This document shows positions 11,281-22,137 of a stretch of 64,000 bases of DNA, piece by piece (the first letter of the stretch is position 1; every line of letters starts with the position of its first letter). A program made the translations under genes and the position numbers. Source of the stretch: Aphelocoma coerulescens (lineage: Eukaryota > Chordata > Aves > Passeriformes > Corvidae); assembly GCF_041296385.1 (NCBI RefSeq), contig NW_027184062.1, forward strand, positions 191,001 to 255,000. The letters run 5' to 3'. The notes under the pieces were generated by a model. That model saw only the letters and a program-made list of their open reading frames with translations, searched no databases and had not been told where the DNA came from.

Positions 11281-12420
11281 AGGCACTCCGAGTCTCTTGG
11301 CCTTGCCTTGTCTAGTTCTTCTTAAGGTACCCTTGCTCTGCTTCCTTTGCCTACGTCTGCCTTGCCTCGCACTGCCTACAACTTGCTGGCTTTGCTTTGC
11401 CCGGCCTACCACTCTTTCCCTTGCCTTCCATGCAGGCAAGGCGCTGCAAACCGAGTGCAGGCAATTGTGGGCAAGTCAAGGGAGAGGTAGGCAAGGCCAG
11501 AGCAGTGAGGGGAAAGCAAATGGACTGGTAGGCAAGAGAAGGCCCAGAAGTTAGAGGCAAGGCTGGCTGTAGGAAGGAAGGGCCACTGATGGGAAGGCCA
11601 GGCAGAAACAGGAAGGGCTCAGCAAGCCAAGGCCCTGGAGGAAAACAGTAGGCAGGTCATGTGCGGGGCAGGGCCCTGCAAAGGAATGCAAGGCTCCAGA
11701 GGGCTAGCAGGGCAAGGCAAGGCAAGTGTTGTGTTGCCAAGGCAAGGCCAGGCAAGGCAGGTGAGAAGTACATTCAAGGACTGCTGGTGCACAAAAGTGG
11801 CCAGGACCAAGTGCTCTGTGTGGCCTTGATCCCGCGTGGGTCATCTCTCCTCTGTACCTAAAAGACTTGAGCTACCTGCCTTCCCTTGTATGCAAAAGAA
11901 CTCTCTTTCTGGTCCCCGAGCTCAAGGGCAAAATGTGAATTGCCCCTCCAAGGTTCAAGACATGCAAGGATTGCTCCCAGACAAAGGCTGCCCACAGAGA
12001 TGAGTGTGGCAACATGCGTCCTCCCCTGGTCTTCCTCTCATGGGATCCTGAAACACCGGAGATGCTTGAGAGCTTTGAGATTCCTCGGAGGAGCAGAAAG
12101 GGCAGGGCAAGGCCCAGAAATGTCATTGAAAAGGGGTGTTGAATTCCAGGTGGGGGAGGGGTGAGCAAGGTCATGCAAGGCAAGGGAGGGGTTCAAGGGC
12201 AAGGCAAGGCAAGTGGTGGCTTTGCGAGGCGAGGCAAGGCAATGAGGGTCCTAGAAGGAAAAGGAAAGGTGAGGCCAGACCTAGACGAATGTGAAAGGAA
12301 GTCAGGTGGGGGATGGGTGAGCAAGTCAGTGCAAGGCAGGGGAGAAAAGGCAGGTTGAGGGAAGGCTACAGAGGGGGCAGCAAGGAAATGCAAGGCATGG
12401 GGAAGCATGCGAGGAGTGGG
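11280..12420. repeat. GCCTT/AAGGC-rich stretch across the block/arm A junction
   Basis: Mirror of the low-complexity stretch at 150-650, then a further aaggc-rich stretch at about 12,160-12,420 on the arm A side. The boundary between satellite block and arm A (about 11,927) lies between them. No coding or RNA signal seen. Confidence 0.7.
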
Positions 12421-12504
12421 TGCTGCCAGCCGGTGGGGATGGCAGGGGCGGGGCCACTGCAAGTAGCATGGTGGGGATGTGGAGGGGGTGTTAGTGTGCG
12501 GGAG

Positions 12505-12523
12505 GTGTGTGTGTGTGTGTGTG
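12505..12523 (+). repeat. GT microsatellite
   Basis: Run of GT dinucleotides; a shorter GT run follows near 12,548-12,558. The equivalent run in period 2 is 4 bp shorter, which explains the offset change from 43,413 to 43,409. Confidence 0.9.
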
Positions 12524-12627
12524 CAGTGGAGTGCAGGGTAAGTGCAGGTGTGTGTGTGCGTATACGGGGGTTTTGTGCCAGGTGCTGTGCCGGGGAGAGC
12601 CGTTCCACCACAAGGAAGGTGTGGGAG

Positions 12628-13067
12628 TGAAAGGAGTAAGATAGATGTGTCTTTACAAAGAGACCGTGTGAATCTCTCCTTAGACAAGGCTAGGAATTTA
12701 CAGGGGGGGAAGTAACAGAAGAAAGTATTCGTTCTAGAAACTGTTACTAATCAACAGAGACTGTTGCTCAGCCAAGGCCCTGCTAAATTCCTGAACCTAG
12801 AGCAAGGCAGCAAAGACTTCCTAGCATTAGGAATAGTTTGGTTTTCTTCCTTTTCCATTCCAAAAGGGGAGTGCATATTAGAGGGGGGCGTAGAGTAGGC
12901 AGTTCCGGAAGTCTGTAATTCCCGAGTACCTCAGAGGGTGCTGTTGCCAGGAACTTAGCATCAGAAGGGAGCTGCATCCCGCAATCATTTGAGAGACTCC
13001 ATGGCAAAAGCCCCATGGCCTCTCCCTGGAGTTGAAGAATGTTACAGGACTCCTCTGTCTCCTTTTT
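12628..13067 (+). repeat. Old provirus 5' LTR, copy 1
   Basis: Starts with TGAAAGG. Shares long blocks with 16,269-16,728, including a block shortly before the end with the string catgg...agccccatgg and the terminal ctcctctgtctcc. Its exact 3' end is uncertain because a CA terminus is not obvious. Confidence 0.75.
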
Positions 13068-14190
13068 GGTGGATGAAGAAACTCAGAAAGCCACACTGCT
13101 GCCAGAACTCTCCAAGATGCCCCCTTTGCTCCCCGTGACTCCATCACTGCCCAGGAAGCTGTCTTTTCTACTGCAGCAGTTTGACATACAGTTAAAAGTC
13201 GTGTGGCAGAGAAAAAAGGCAAGAATTGGTTTCCAAGGGATGGCAAACAAGAGATACCAGAACCTTTGGCCCTACCAATATTAAAGCAACTCCATTAAGA
13301 GAGTTCTTGCACTTCCTGAGGATTGGCAGAAGCCTATCTCATGATGTATGTTGCTGGGGGTCTTTTTAGACTGGCAAAAGGAGCTGTTGAAGGTTGCTTG
13401 ATCTGTGCTAAAGCCAACAGCCAAGTTACAAAGTAACTTGCTAGAGGAGGGAGGCCTTGGGCTGCATGGCCCTTCCAAAGATGCCAGGTGGATTTTCCGG
13501 AGATGCCCCAAGTGGCAAGGCTTAATATCTTCTGGTAATCGTATGTCAGCTAGCAAGGTGGCCAGAAGTATTTCCAACTACTTCAGTAATGACAGGATCT
13601 GTTCTTAAGGCATTTTTGGAACAAATCATTCCAAGATACAGCATTGTAGAAGCAATAGATTCAGATAGGGGAACTCATTTTGCAGGAAAGATCCTTCAAG
13701 GGGTTTTGGCTTCTTTAGGAACACAATGGAACCTCCATAGGCCCTGGCACCCCCAGAGCTCGGCTCGGGTAGAAAACAATGAAGAGAGAAATAAACACCT
13801 TTTGAAGCTGGTAATAGAAACCAAGATGCCATGGGTAGGGCTTTGGACATTGGCTTTGGTGAGAATGAGGGCCCAACCCAGAAGAGAGATTCAGTTATCT
13901 CCCTTTCAATCGTTGTTTGCAATTGCCCTGGTAAGTCTCCACCCAGTGGGGGGGGGTAGAGGCAAGTGATGCATTTTTAAAACCATCTGTGGCCAGGATC
14001 CTGCTTCTTGTGAAACCCCTTCAACAGGAAACTCAGCTGGTGCAAGCCCGGCCTTTGGACTTTGCTGCTTTTAACATCCAACCAGGAGATTGAGTCCTAA
14101 TTAAGGAGTAGAAAGAAGCGCCAGTGCTGGTGAAATGGCGTGGCCCATTCCAAGTGTCACTGACGACAGAAAACAGCCGTCAAGTAAGCT
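13068..14190 (+). pseudogene. pol: pol remnant (integrase), old provirus copy 1
   Basis: From about 13,399 a zinc-finger-like stretch with two cysteines is followed by a core-domain fragment (13,589-13,920) with the second catalytic Asp (SDRGTHF context) and the WHPQSS stretch, and then a C-terminal piece up to about 14,190. The first catalytic Asp segment is missing. The Glu-bearing stretch is altered (ARVENNEE where the young provirus has GQVERVNQ), although a Glu is still present at about the expected place. Stops interrupt it at 14,092 and elsewhere. Non-functional relic; the stretch 13,068-13,398 is pol-like at best. Confidence 0.8.
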
Positions 14191-14559
14191 GAACACAGGT
14201 GAACCCGTCACTCTCGGGTCAAGGTCTCTGAAGCCTCGGAGATTTGCACATCTCAGCTGGAGGAGAAGGCCGGGAGGCCGTGACTGACACTCTGCAGGAG
14301 TGGGCCGGAGCAGTAGGCAGTGCTTCGACATCGGAAGAAGCCCCGCAGTCCTACCTTCAGACCGTCTGCTGAAATAGACTGTATAGGCATCCCTCCTCTA
14401 GAATCTCCACTCACTTGGGGGCTAATACTTGTGGCCATTTTGTTACGTTAAGTGGTTTCTGTGTCTTCAATTGCCACAGGTGCTGCAGAAGACAACGGGA
14501 AAATTAGACTAGCTAATTAGATGACACTATTAAAACATTGTCCTTACTAATTCTACTTT

Positions 14560-16268
14560 GATATGGTTAGCTGAGTTTAGGCCAGGAGTGGGAGAATCAA
14601 TTTGCAGCCTTAGGAGAAGAAGTAGCAAAAGTTTTTAACCTTAGCAATTGCTGGCTCTGTGGAGGGCCAGGAGGATCTGAAGAGTGGCCATAGTTGGCTA
14701 GCCCAGCTGAACCTAAATGGTGGGTCAATGTGAGGGCCACAGTGGGATGGGATTTGGGGCCAAAGAAGGAAGTTCATGGCCACTTCATTCTTCTCCAACA
14801 GGCACTTATTGCCTAAATAGGATAGGGCGTGTCTATGTAGGAAAAGGCAATTGTCAATTGACTTTCCCTCTGGGCTTGAACAACTGGGTTTGGACCCCCA
14901 ATTGCCCTCCTTCCAATTGTTCCAAATATCAAGGCAAATGCAATCAAATACCTGTTCGGCTCACTAACAGTAGCTGCGTAAGGCGTTCTTATCACACTTA
15001 CCAAAAATATTTGGAAGCCTGTAAAGCAATGGGGAGGGACAAGGGGTTTTTTTGACCACCTGTTTTTGAGCAGTCCCCACAAAAATTCCACAAGTAGAAG
15101 ACATGTTGTTTGTGATTATCAGTGGGAATGGCCACACCGGATTGGAACTCAAAGCCTTTTAGTGAGTTCTGCTCCAAATCCAACCAAGCAGCTTGCAGAT
15201 GTAAATGTAGGTGGGAACCCTGTGCGGGAGCTTGGAAATGCAAATGCTGGGACCCTTATGGTGGGGCAACTCTTGTTGGAGGACCGTTAGGCCCGGGAAT
15301 CCTGCTGTATTTTGAGCCACCAATTGATGACCATGGGTAGGTTCCTTTGCTAATGGAACACGGGCTTTGAAAGGACAGTATTGGATTTGTGGCCAACATG
15401 CTTAGCTCAGGTTACCTCCAAACTGGTCAGGGATATGGTATATTTAGTAGACTGTTGTTCTTTTTGCTACTACAAGTTCTGGGAAATCGCTTAGGAATCA
15501 AAATCTGTGATGATTTAATTAGAGAAAAGCAGTCAGCTGATGCAGCCCTGGCTGGAGGGAGCACCCCAAAACGGGGAAATGATGAACGGCCAACAGAACA
15601 AGTTACCCAACACGATGGACCAGCCCCTTGGAAACCTAAGGAATTAATCCCAGATGCCTGGGAACCCATTTATCATTTGAAGGAGATAATTAGGTTACAA
15701 GCTGTCTCGGAAATAATTACCAACCAGCCAGCCACAGCGCTTGACCTTTTTGCTGAGCAACCCACTTAAATGAGGAAAGCGGTATTTCAACATTGGATGG
15801 TATTAGATTATCTGTTGGCAGAAGAAGGAGGAGTTTGTGGGAAATTAAATGACTCGAGCTGCTGTTTGCAAGCAGATGACAGCGGAAAAGTGGTCAAACA
15901 AATAACAAAGGAAATAACGTCAGCTCGTGGACCTGTCCAAATGTTGAAAGGATGGGGATGGGACATGTTTTCATGGTTAACTGGCCAGCTCTGGGCTAAA
16001 TGAATACGATTCCTCCTCTTACATGCTATAGCAACTCTCATCTTTTTACCATGTGTGACACCATGCTGGCGGCAGCTCTTTCAGCAGGTGCTCAAGGGGA
16101 TGCCGCTAGCAGCCATGCCTACCTGATCCAGAAATGACTACAAAAGGACAGAAAAGGATGTCACTGCAAATAATAGCAAAACCCAAGAAGACTCCAGAAG
16201 AAAAAATTAAATCCATGGTAATTAAGGTTTGTAAAGACAAATACAGAGCAAATAAAAAGAGGAGGGAT
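14560..16268 (+). pseudogene. env: env remnant, old provirus copy 1
   Basis: A surface-subunit stretch carries a CWLC motif at 14,649-14,660, which is the CXXC motif typical of gamma-type envelopes. The transmembrane subunit spans 15,680-16,130, with the sequence [12 protein letters not shown] followed by seven residues and a CC pair near 15,834-15,864, and a hydrophobic anchor near 16,008-16,060. Interrupted by stops, for example at 15,767-15,769 and 16,001-16,003. The Cys spacing is CX7CC, not the more usual CX6CC. Confidence 0.82.
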
Positions 16269-16728
16269 TAAAAGGAATGAGATGGATGAGTCTTTACAAA
16301 GAGACCGTGTGAATCGGCCTGTAGACAAGGCTAGGAAGTTATGGCTAGTGAAGTAACAGAAGAAACTAGGAGTTCTCTAGAACTGTTACTAATCATCAGA
16401 GACTGTTGATTAATCAAGGCCGTGTTAAATTCCTGAACCTAGAGCAAGGCAACAAAGACTTAAGAGCATTAGGAATGGGGTTCTTTTCTTTCTTCTCGAT
16501 GCCAAGAGGGGGGTGCATATTAGAGGGGGGCGCATAGAGTAGGCAGTTCCGGAAGTCTGTATCTCCCGAATACCTCAGCCAGTGGGGAAAAGGAAGAGGG
16601 TGCTGTGGCCGGGAACTTGGCATCAAAAGGGGGCTGCATCCCGCAACCGTTTGACAGACGCCATGGGAAAAGCCCCATGGACTCTCCCTGTAGTCGAAGA
16701 ATGTTGCAGGACTCCTCTGTCTCCTTTT
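16269..16728 (+). repeat. Old provirus 3' LTR, copy 1
   Basis: Preceded by the purine-rich aaaaagaggagggat. Similar to 12,628-13,067 but with many substitutions and small indels. It runs without a gap into the CpG island, and a gatataaacc string sits at 16,730-16,739 at the join. Confidence 0.75.
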
Positions 16729-16734
16729 CGGATA

Positions 16735-17700
16735 TAAACCTCAGGCATCGTGGATTAATTTTCCCTAACGGCAGCGACCTGCCGCGTGGTCTCCGTGCTC
16801 CTCTCCAGCCCCCCGGAACGTGTAAAATAGTTCCCAGCGGCTCCCACCGCGCGTTGCAGACGGCTGCGCGGCCCCGGGGCTGCCCGCAGTGCTCCCCTGC
16901 CCCGCCAGGGCTGCCCGCGGGCTGCGGAGCCGCCTCGCCACCGGCGCGGCCAGGGCTGGGGCCCTTCTCGACAGCAGCCGAGGGGCTGCGGAGCGGGCGG
17001 CTGCCGGACGATCAGCTATTTTATGCCGCGCGGTGCTGCCGCCTCCATCTAGCTCTCCATCGCGCCGCCGCCCGCCGCCCGCCTGGCGCGCTCACGCTCG
17101 GCCGCGCTCGCCGCCCGCCCAGCCTCGCCGGAAGCTCTCCCGCCCGGGCTGTGCCCCGGCTCCGCCGGCAGCTCGGCAGGGCCCGGCCGCACGCGTGCTG
17201 CGTGGCTCGGAGCAGCCGCGTTGCGCCGCAGGCGACGGGGAAGGCGGGGCGGGCCGGCGCCATCGTGGTAGCGCGAGGAGAGGAGCGCCCGGGCGGGGCG
17301 GCGAGCGGCGCGGCGGTGAGCGCTTCTGCTTCCTGTCGCTCGGCGGCCGCCCACGGCAGGTGCCGTGTGAGCCCGCGGAGCGGCGGGGCCGGCCGGGCGG
17401 TGCGCGGCGAGGCTTTCGGCCAGCGGCGGCCACAGCGAGAGGCTGCTGGCACTGCCCGTGCCGGTGGAGAGAGCGGGGATCCGAGGCCGGCCTTCCCCGG
17501 GCGACGAGGGGAGGCCGCCTTTGCCGCGCTGCCCTCCGTGCAGCATGTGGCCGATTCCGGCGAACCCGGGGTCTCCGCAGCGGCGCGGGCGGGAGGGAGT
17601 GGGGAGCGCGCTCGGTGCCGTGCCGGCCGCTCCCGGCCAGCGCTGCGCTGCGCCGAGGCGTTTTCCCGCCCGTCCTGGGAAGGACATAAGCGACACCGTA
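16735..17700. promoter_or_regulatory. CpG island, copy 1
   Basis: About 1 kb of strongly GC-rich DNA dense in CG dinucleotides, with GC-box-like strings (ggggcggg/cccgcc type) on both strands, flanked by AT-balanced DNA. A TATA-like cataaaatag on the minus strand lies at about 17,014-17,023, and a gtgag splice-donor-like site on the plus strand at 17,316. Long open frames on both strands (up to 385 codons) are what such composition gives by chance, and no known protein is seen. Probably the promoter and first exon of a transcript; the direction is not settled. Confidence 0.7.
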
Positions 17701-17732
17701 GTTGGAGCTTAGCTGTCAGGGGGTACAACTTC

Positions 17733-17736
17733 CCTC
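17733..17736. other. Empty pre-integration site of the young provirus, arm A
   Basis: On the minus strand the sequence reads ccaatgg, a, gagg-type target, then gaagttgt without interruption. In arm A' the same two flanks are parted by the provirus. A clean unoccupied allele within the same chromosome segment. Confidence 0.88.
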
Positions 17737-17990
17737 CATTGGCGACCTCCTTTTCCCTCTGATTCAGCTACCTTGTGGTAGGTGCGATGGTGCTGAAGAA
17801 GGGTGGCGGCTTGGCACAGTTGCTGTCATAGGTGGTGCGAGAGCTCCACGCAAGGAGCTTTGAGTGGCATGTGTGAGGGTAGGAGGGTACGGCACCCATA
17901 GCTGAAGGCAAAAAAGGTCAGGGCATGTCATCAGCCGCAGTCGTGCTAAGTTGTTCATCTTTGCAAACTGCTTGCCGAGTTGTTCCTTTC

Positions 17991-18305
17991 TTAGGTAATG
18001 GGGGCTTGTATCAACCAGAACTGCAAATGGTCAGTATTTGCAGAGAAGGTTACTTGGACTGTTGTTGAAGTGAGTGTAGCAGTTTCTATGGCATTCTGCA
18101 AAAAAAGTGACAGGTCTCCCTGTGTTCCCCAGTTCTTAACAAAGATGAAGTTAACAAACCCCTGAAAAGAGGTTTTGCAAAACTTCAGGGATATTTTCCT
18201 ACTAGTACTGTAGAGACAACCATAGTCACCTTGTCTTTCCAAAAGTGAAGGTTCCCTATTTTTGTCCAAGAGCATCAAGTGCTTTTGATCAGCGTTTGTG
18301 TGCAT
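17991..18305 (-). CDS. Hypothetical 104-codon frame, copy 1
   Basis: An open frame of 104 codons starts directly after a stop and ends in a TAA. Its translation is identical in all three copies (here, 24,171-24,485 and 61,400-61,714), while flanking bases differ at several sites. I recognise no domain, and there is no signal peptide or membrane segment. The identity can be explained by gene conversion alone, so coding status is doubtful; it may be untranslated or intronic DNA. Confidence 0.2.
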   Translation of the reverse strand: MHTNADQKHLMLLDKNREPSLLERQGDYGCLYSTSRKISLKFCKTSFQGFVNFIFVKNWGTQGDLSLFLQNAIETATLTSTTVQVTFSANTDHLQFWLIQAPIT

Positions 18306-19952
18306 GCATTAGCCTCATTCTTGCTCTTCCTTGGAGAACTTTTACAATACTCACATGATCTGTGTAGGCTGCAGACTGCAGTGGTGAACTTCAAGGCTTC
18401 CAGCAGAAGGGAGATGCTATCCACATTTTGGATTCTCCTTAGTCTGAACCTTCAACGTCCAAGGCTTCACTTTTCAAGCAGTTGGAAGAGCTCCAAATTA
18501 AGACATGAACAGGTCTTAATTGACCTTGCCACCGCCTCAGTTAGTCAAGTAATGCTGTGCATTGGATTTGACTAGTGCAACATGTGCTTAAAATATGTAG
18601 AGTAACTCCTCAATTACCCTCTCAGAAGGGTTGGAATGGAGAACAAGGAGTTCCCAAGACAAATATTTGGTGTACGAGGAGTAGAATTTAGGAGTTGATT
18701 GCAGAGCACTGCATGCACAAATGTCTAAGGAGAATCCATCTTTTGATGTCCCATCTATGCTTGTTCTCATTTGAAATCCTGCACATTCTGCAGGCTGGTT
18801 TTGTGAGGCTTGGGGCTGGGGAAGGAGTGATGGTGGGGGAGGAGTGGGTGTTGGTTTTGGGTTATTTTTTTGTTTCCAGAATAGTGTACACAGAACTTGT
18901 GCCCAAAACCAGCAGTAGGAAACAATGCAGGTATAAAAGAAGGTCACAGAAATGTCAGATAATACGAATCTGAAAGCGCTTCAGTATTTTACTCAGGAGT
19001 TTCACTCTAACAAGGTGATTTTCCTTCACAGAAATGTAGTGGCAGGCTTATGCCATGCTAGAAGTGATGACCTTTCTCTGCCCCAAATTGAGCAGCAAAA
19101 GGTTTTGGCTCTTAATTTGAACCCCTGAGCCAGCTGTGTTTCAGGCTGCAGAAGCTGCAGCTGTTGTGGCAGACGCGGGGTGCAGCCCTGCCTGCCAGTT
19201 CCGAGCTGGCCTGTGCTGGTGGCAGCCGTCAGCGCCCAGGGTCCCCTGTGCCACCCATGCCAGGGCTCTGCCTGCCTGCCTCGCAGCCCTGGTAGCCTCA
19301 GGGAAACATCGCACTACTCCATCTGCTTTAAAAACAAACAAGCAAACAAAAAGCTCCCTGTAAATATATGTAGAAGTCTTGAAACTAATTCTCAGCGCTT
19401 GCTCGGAGTTTGTTGATGGAGCAAATGGATTTTGGATAAACTGCTATTGCTAGTACTACTTAGGTTCCTAAACTTCAGAAGGGAGGCTATGGTGGTCACG
19501 TACCCCTGAGGAATGTTGGGAACAGTAAGACAGCTCAGTCATTTCAAGGTGGCCAGAAAATGGGTGTGGCAGTGGAGTGGACACTCTGTGAGTAGGTAGC
19601 CTTAAGTCATGTAACGACATGCACTTCAGTGGGAATTTTGGATCAACACCAAGAGATTGTGTCATGATGTGTTGCGTAACAACAAATTGGGCCAAAATTC
19701 TGCTGATTTTGACCAAGGTGGATGGGCCACCTTCACTTAAGCTGGCAAAGGGACATAAGTCAATGATGTTTGAAAAACAGCCATGAAACATAGCCCCTTT
19801 AGTTTGTTGCTCTGTTGCAAGTCTGCAAAGCTCTGTTGACAGGTCATTGGAAGTAGCTGTTGGAATCTAAGTGCAGTTGGACGCTTTGTCAGTCAGCATC
19901 AGCAGGAGGCTTAACGGTTTAGGTTGAGAGGTGGTGCATGGTTTTTTTTCAG

Positions 19953-20075
19953 AGGAATGGCCCAGTGAAGAGCAGTGTTCACTGCCATGACTACCGTTGT
20001 AGCCTTCAAGAGCAATGGTTCATTCAGAGAGAACTTCCTTGGTTCTGCTGGTTTGGTTTCGCAGCTGGAGCAAAG
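19953..20075 (+). other. Possible exon (123 nt)
   Basis: A strong acceptor-like run (eight T, then cag) ends at 19,952, and a gtacag donor-like string starts at 20,076. The 123 nt between are open in one frame (41 codons, beginning with Arg-Asn-Gly). The protein family is not recognised. Copied at 63,362-63,484. Chance occurrence is a real alternative. Confidence 0.2.
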
Positions 20076-20855
20076 GTACAGCACTGGAAGCAATTCCTAG
20101 GGCAGAAGCGGGAGATATCCGAAGCTCTGGACTTCGTTGCCTAAGTGAGCGTAGTCTAATTGGAAGAGTGGTGAGCATCAGTGATATCAGATTTTTTACA
20201 AGTTCTTAATTCTGTCAAAACAAGAAAGAAGGAGAGTGATGAAGATGAAATCCTTTCCTCTTCAATCTGCCTATGCAACAACTTCAGCTGTAGTTGTAAT
20301 GTGTATTCACCTATTTTGAATTGCCCAAAACCAGGCCTAGAGATGCTTCAGAGTCAGAGAAGCGGGTATTTGCTTTATTCGGCGCTGGGTGCATGGGGGA
20401 TCACTCCTCCTAACACACACACACAGAGCACTCCATACAGTCCAGCATTATGTGTAAAATTTATGAACATTCATCACAATTCTTGGGATAGGAGTGGTTC
20501 TAGAAATTACTTCTCGGAAGTCATTAATATCATTAGCATACGTGCCATGCATGCGCTGTGTACGCTGATGGGCGCACTGAGGAAGGCTCCTCTTCTTCCT
20601 CGAGGGTCTTTCTGATGAAGATCAGTAGTCTTTGTCACAATGCACTTTTTACCTTTCTTTCTGGAGCATGCACAGTTCTTCGGTGGCTGATGCAGCGATC
20701 TCTGTGCCGGTTTTCAAAAGATCCTGTTCCTCTTATCTTGACAAGATTAAGGCGAATCCTGCTGCTTAGGTTTTGTGATTAACATTTGCTGTCTCTTAGT
20801 AGTTCACTCGTGTTTACATGAGTTAACTATGGATCAACCCCCTTCTCAATTTTAG

Positions 20856-20922
20856 CACTGAAAGGATATTAGAGTCATTTAAAGAGATGTCTCCTATGGA
20901 GTACTATAAAACTGCCATAATG
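20856..20922 (+). other. Possible exon (67 nt)
   Basis: A pyrimidine-rich ccccttctcaattttag ends at 20,855 and a gtaaga donor begins at 20,923. The 67 nt between are open in a frame whose translation (ERILESFKEM followed by SPMEYYKTAIM) looks protein-like. One leading base would complete a codon from an upstream exon, and the exon ends on a codon boundary. I cannot name the gene. It fits a + strand transcript that begins at the CpG island, but that link is inference. Confidence 0.3.
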
Positions 20923-22137
20923 GTAAGACGTTTTCATACAGTAGTTTTAGCACAGAAGTAATATATGTACAATCTTGGATGTTTCATCCTGCTGGCTCAG
21001 GAGCCAGTATTGAGCTTTTCTCCTTTAAATCCAGTCTTAGAGCTCTGCAAGGATCACTGCAGCATGACGTTGTGACAAGGGGATGCTGATTCATGCATAA
21101 ACCTTTGACGCTTTCCTTCTATCTTCAAGCAGCTTTGAAAACCAGTGATTATCTGGCATGTTGCGACTTGAGAGTCATGGTAAAGGTTTCACCAAACACT
21201 TTGTAATATCAGGCTACAGCTTTCATTCCTAAGGAAAGAGCATTGAGCAGATTGCTGGCAAAATGCTGAAAGAATGAGCCAAAACCAAAATCCTTTAATG
21301 GGAAAGATGGAAAAAATTTAGATGTGTTTATTTGAACTAAAAATAATGTGGACCAAGCCTAAATGTATTTCACACTAAATTCTTAGAACTGATTTTAAGG
21401 GAAGAAGTGAGAAAGATGAATTCCCAAGCGGAATTTTCAGCAGCATAATATTGAGCATTTATTAGTAGAACAAAGGCATATCACAGTGCAGGAGCACTTA
21501 GCAATATTGCTAGAGGCGTGGCTCCATTCATTTTACTGTGAACTTTAGTACTTCTTTAAACATAGTCCTTAAGCCCAGAAAGTCATTTACACTTCACTCA
21601 ACTTTCCCCCCTCCGTCTCTGCCCCCTTGCGCCAGCACACGCCAGCACACTGCCACCTCGGTCCTCTGAGTAGCTCCAGAATTGAAGGCAGGCACCCCCC
21701 TCCGGTGCCTCCTCAGTCTCCAACCTAATTTGTAGTTGATGGGTTCTTTGGGAGGTGTGAGTTTTGATGAGATAACAGACTTCCTGGGATGCATGCGGTT
21801 TATCTTCTTTGTTTCTTGAAGATGTCTTGGTTTCCACCTCTGTAATTTCTCAACTTAAAGGACATTTATTATCATGTGTTTCTTCCTACGTTTCCCAACA
21901 TGTTACCACTCATTCGAAGTTACAATTTACTCTAGTCTTGTTTTTACTTACCTATATTTTACCTTAACACTATTTCTACATAGTACATTCTCACTTCTAA
22001 ATGTTAAAGTGATAGATGCGAAAGACAAAATTTATCGTTCACTCATTTATCACAGGAGGAATGTGTTAGCTGCTTGTGTTGCAGTTCACTTGTAATTGTG
22101 GTCTATTACCGCAGGCCTGGGCCCTAGGGTGTATCAC

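Larger units (their letters stand above)
1..11927. repeat. Palindromic satellite block, period 1
   Basis: The block reads nearly the same on both strands. Outer arms 1 to about 3,215 and about 8,712 to 11,927 pair with a constant coordinate sum of 11,927. A 57-bp extra stretch in the left arm near 3,222-3,278 shifts the sum to 11,984 further in. Inside is a satellite of about 1.4-kb units whose orientation flips near 4,780. The outer 2 kb of each arm carries unassigned sequence and GCCTT-rich DNA. Several reading frames of 60-215 codons exist on both strands, but none resembles a known protein and they mirror each other, so no gene is called. Confidence 0.92.
12628..16728 (+). mobile_element. 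Old class I (gamma-like) provirus remnant, copy 1
   Basis: Two diverged direct repeats (12,628-13,067 and 16,269-16,728) bracket 3.2 kb holding an integrase remnant and then an envelope remnant. A purine-rich tract precedes the 3' repeat. No gag, protease or reverse transcriptase is recognisable, so the element is internally deleted. All frames carry multiple stops. Similar integrase and envelope stretches occur in the young provirus at 24,724-34,815, so the two are related but clearly different families or ages. Confidence 0.87.
11928..18460 (+). repeat. Palindrome arm A, period 1
   Basis: Pairs in inverted orientation with 24,016-24,723 plus 34,816-40,629. Coordinate sums are 52,556 near the outer end, 52,552 in the middle, and 42,476 inside the provirus insertion. 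The arm holds GCCTT-rich DNA, the old class I provirus, the CpG island and 0.7 kb of unassigned DNA. Identity ends cleanly at 18,460 and 24,016. A net 20-bp difference near 17,842-17,864 is one of few indels. Confidence 0.92.
18461..22137. other. Spacer, intron-like DNA
   Basis: AT-balanced DNA present once per period between the two arms. No repeat family was recognised, apart from a short CA run near 20,412-20,427. It holds two exon-like segments, described separately. The region 20,200-20,270 encodes a lysine- and acid-rich stretch that could be a further exon, but lacks a good acceptor. For the rest nothing can be supported. Confidence 0.5.

Noticed and set aside
12193..12687. 164-codon minus-strand frame with Thr-His repeats
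   Set aside because: It is a translation of the GT/CA microsatellite and the GCCTT-rich DNA.
13068..13284. Host coding exon suggested by an open frame after the old 5' LTR
   Set aside because: The position inside a provirus and the pol-like remnant downstream make retroviral origin more likely.
12628..17700. HINTW or another known W-amplicon gene in arm A
   Set aside because: No histidine-triad stretch or other known coding sequence was found in any frame inspected.
16605..17762. 385-codon and 266-codon frames, and 235- and 215-codon frames on the other strand, across the CpG island
   Set aside because: GC-rich DNA has few stops in any frame. Translations are Ala/Arg/Gly/Pro-rich with no domain, and both strands are equally open.
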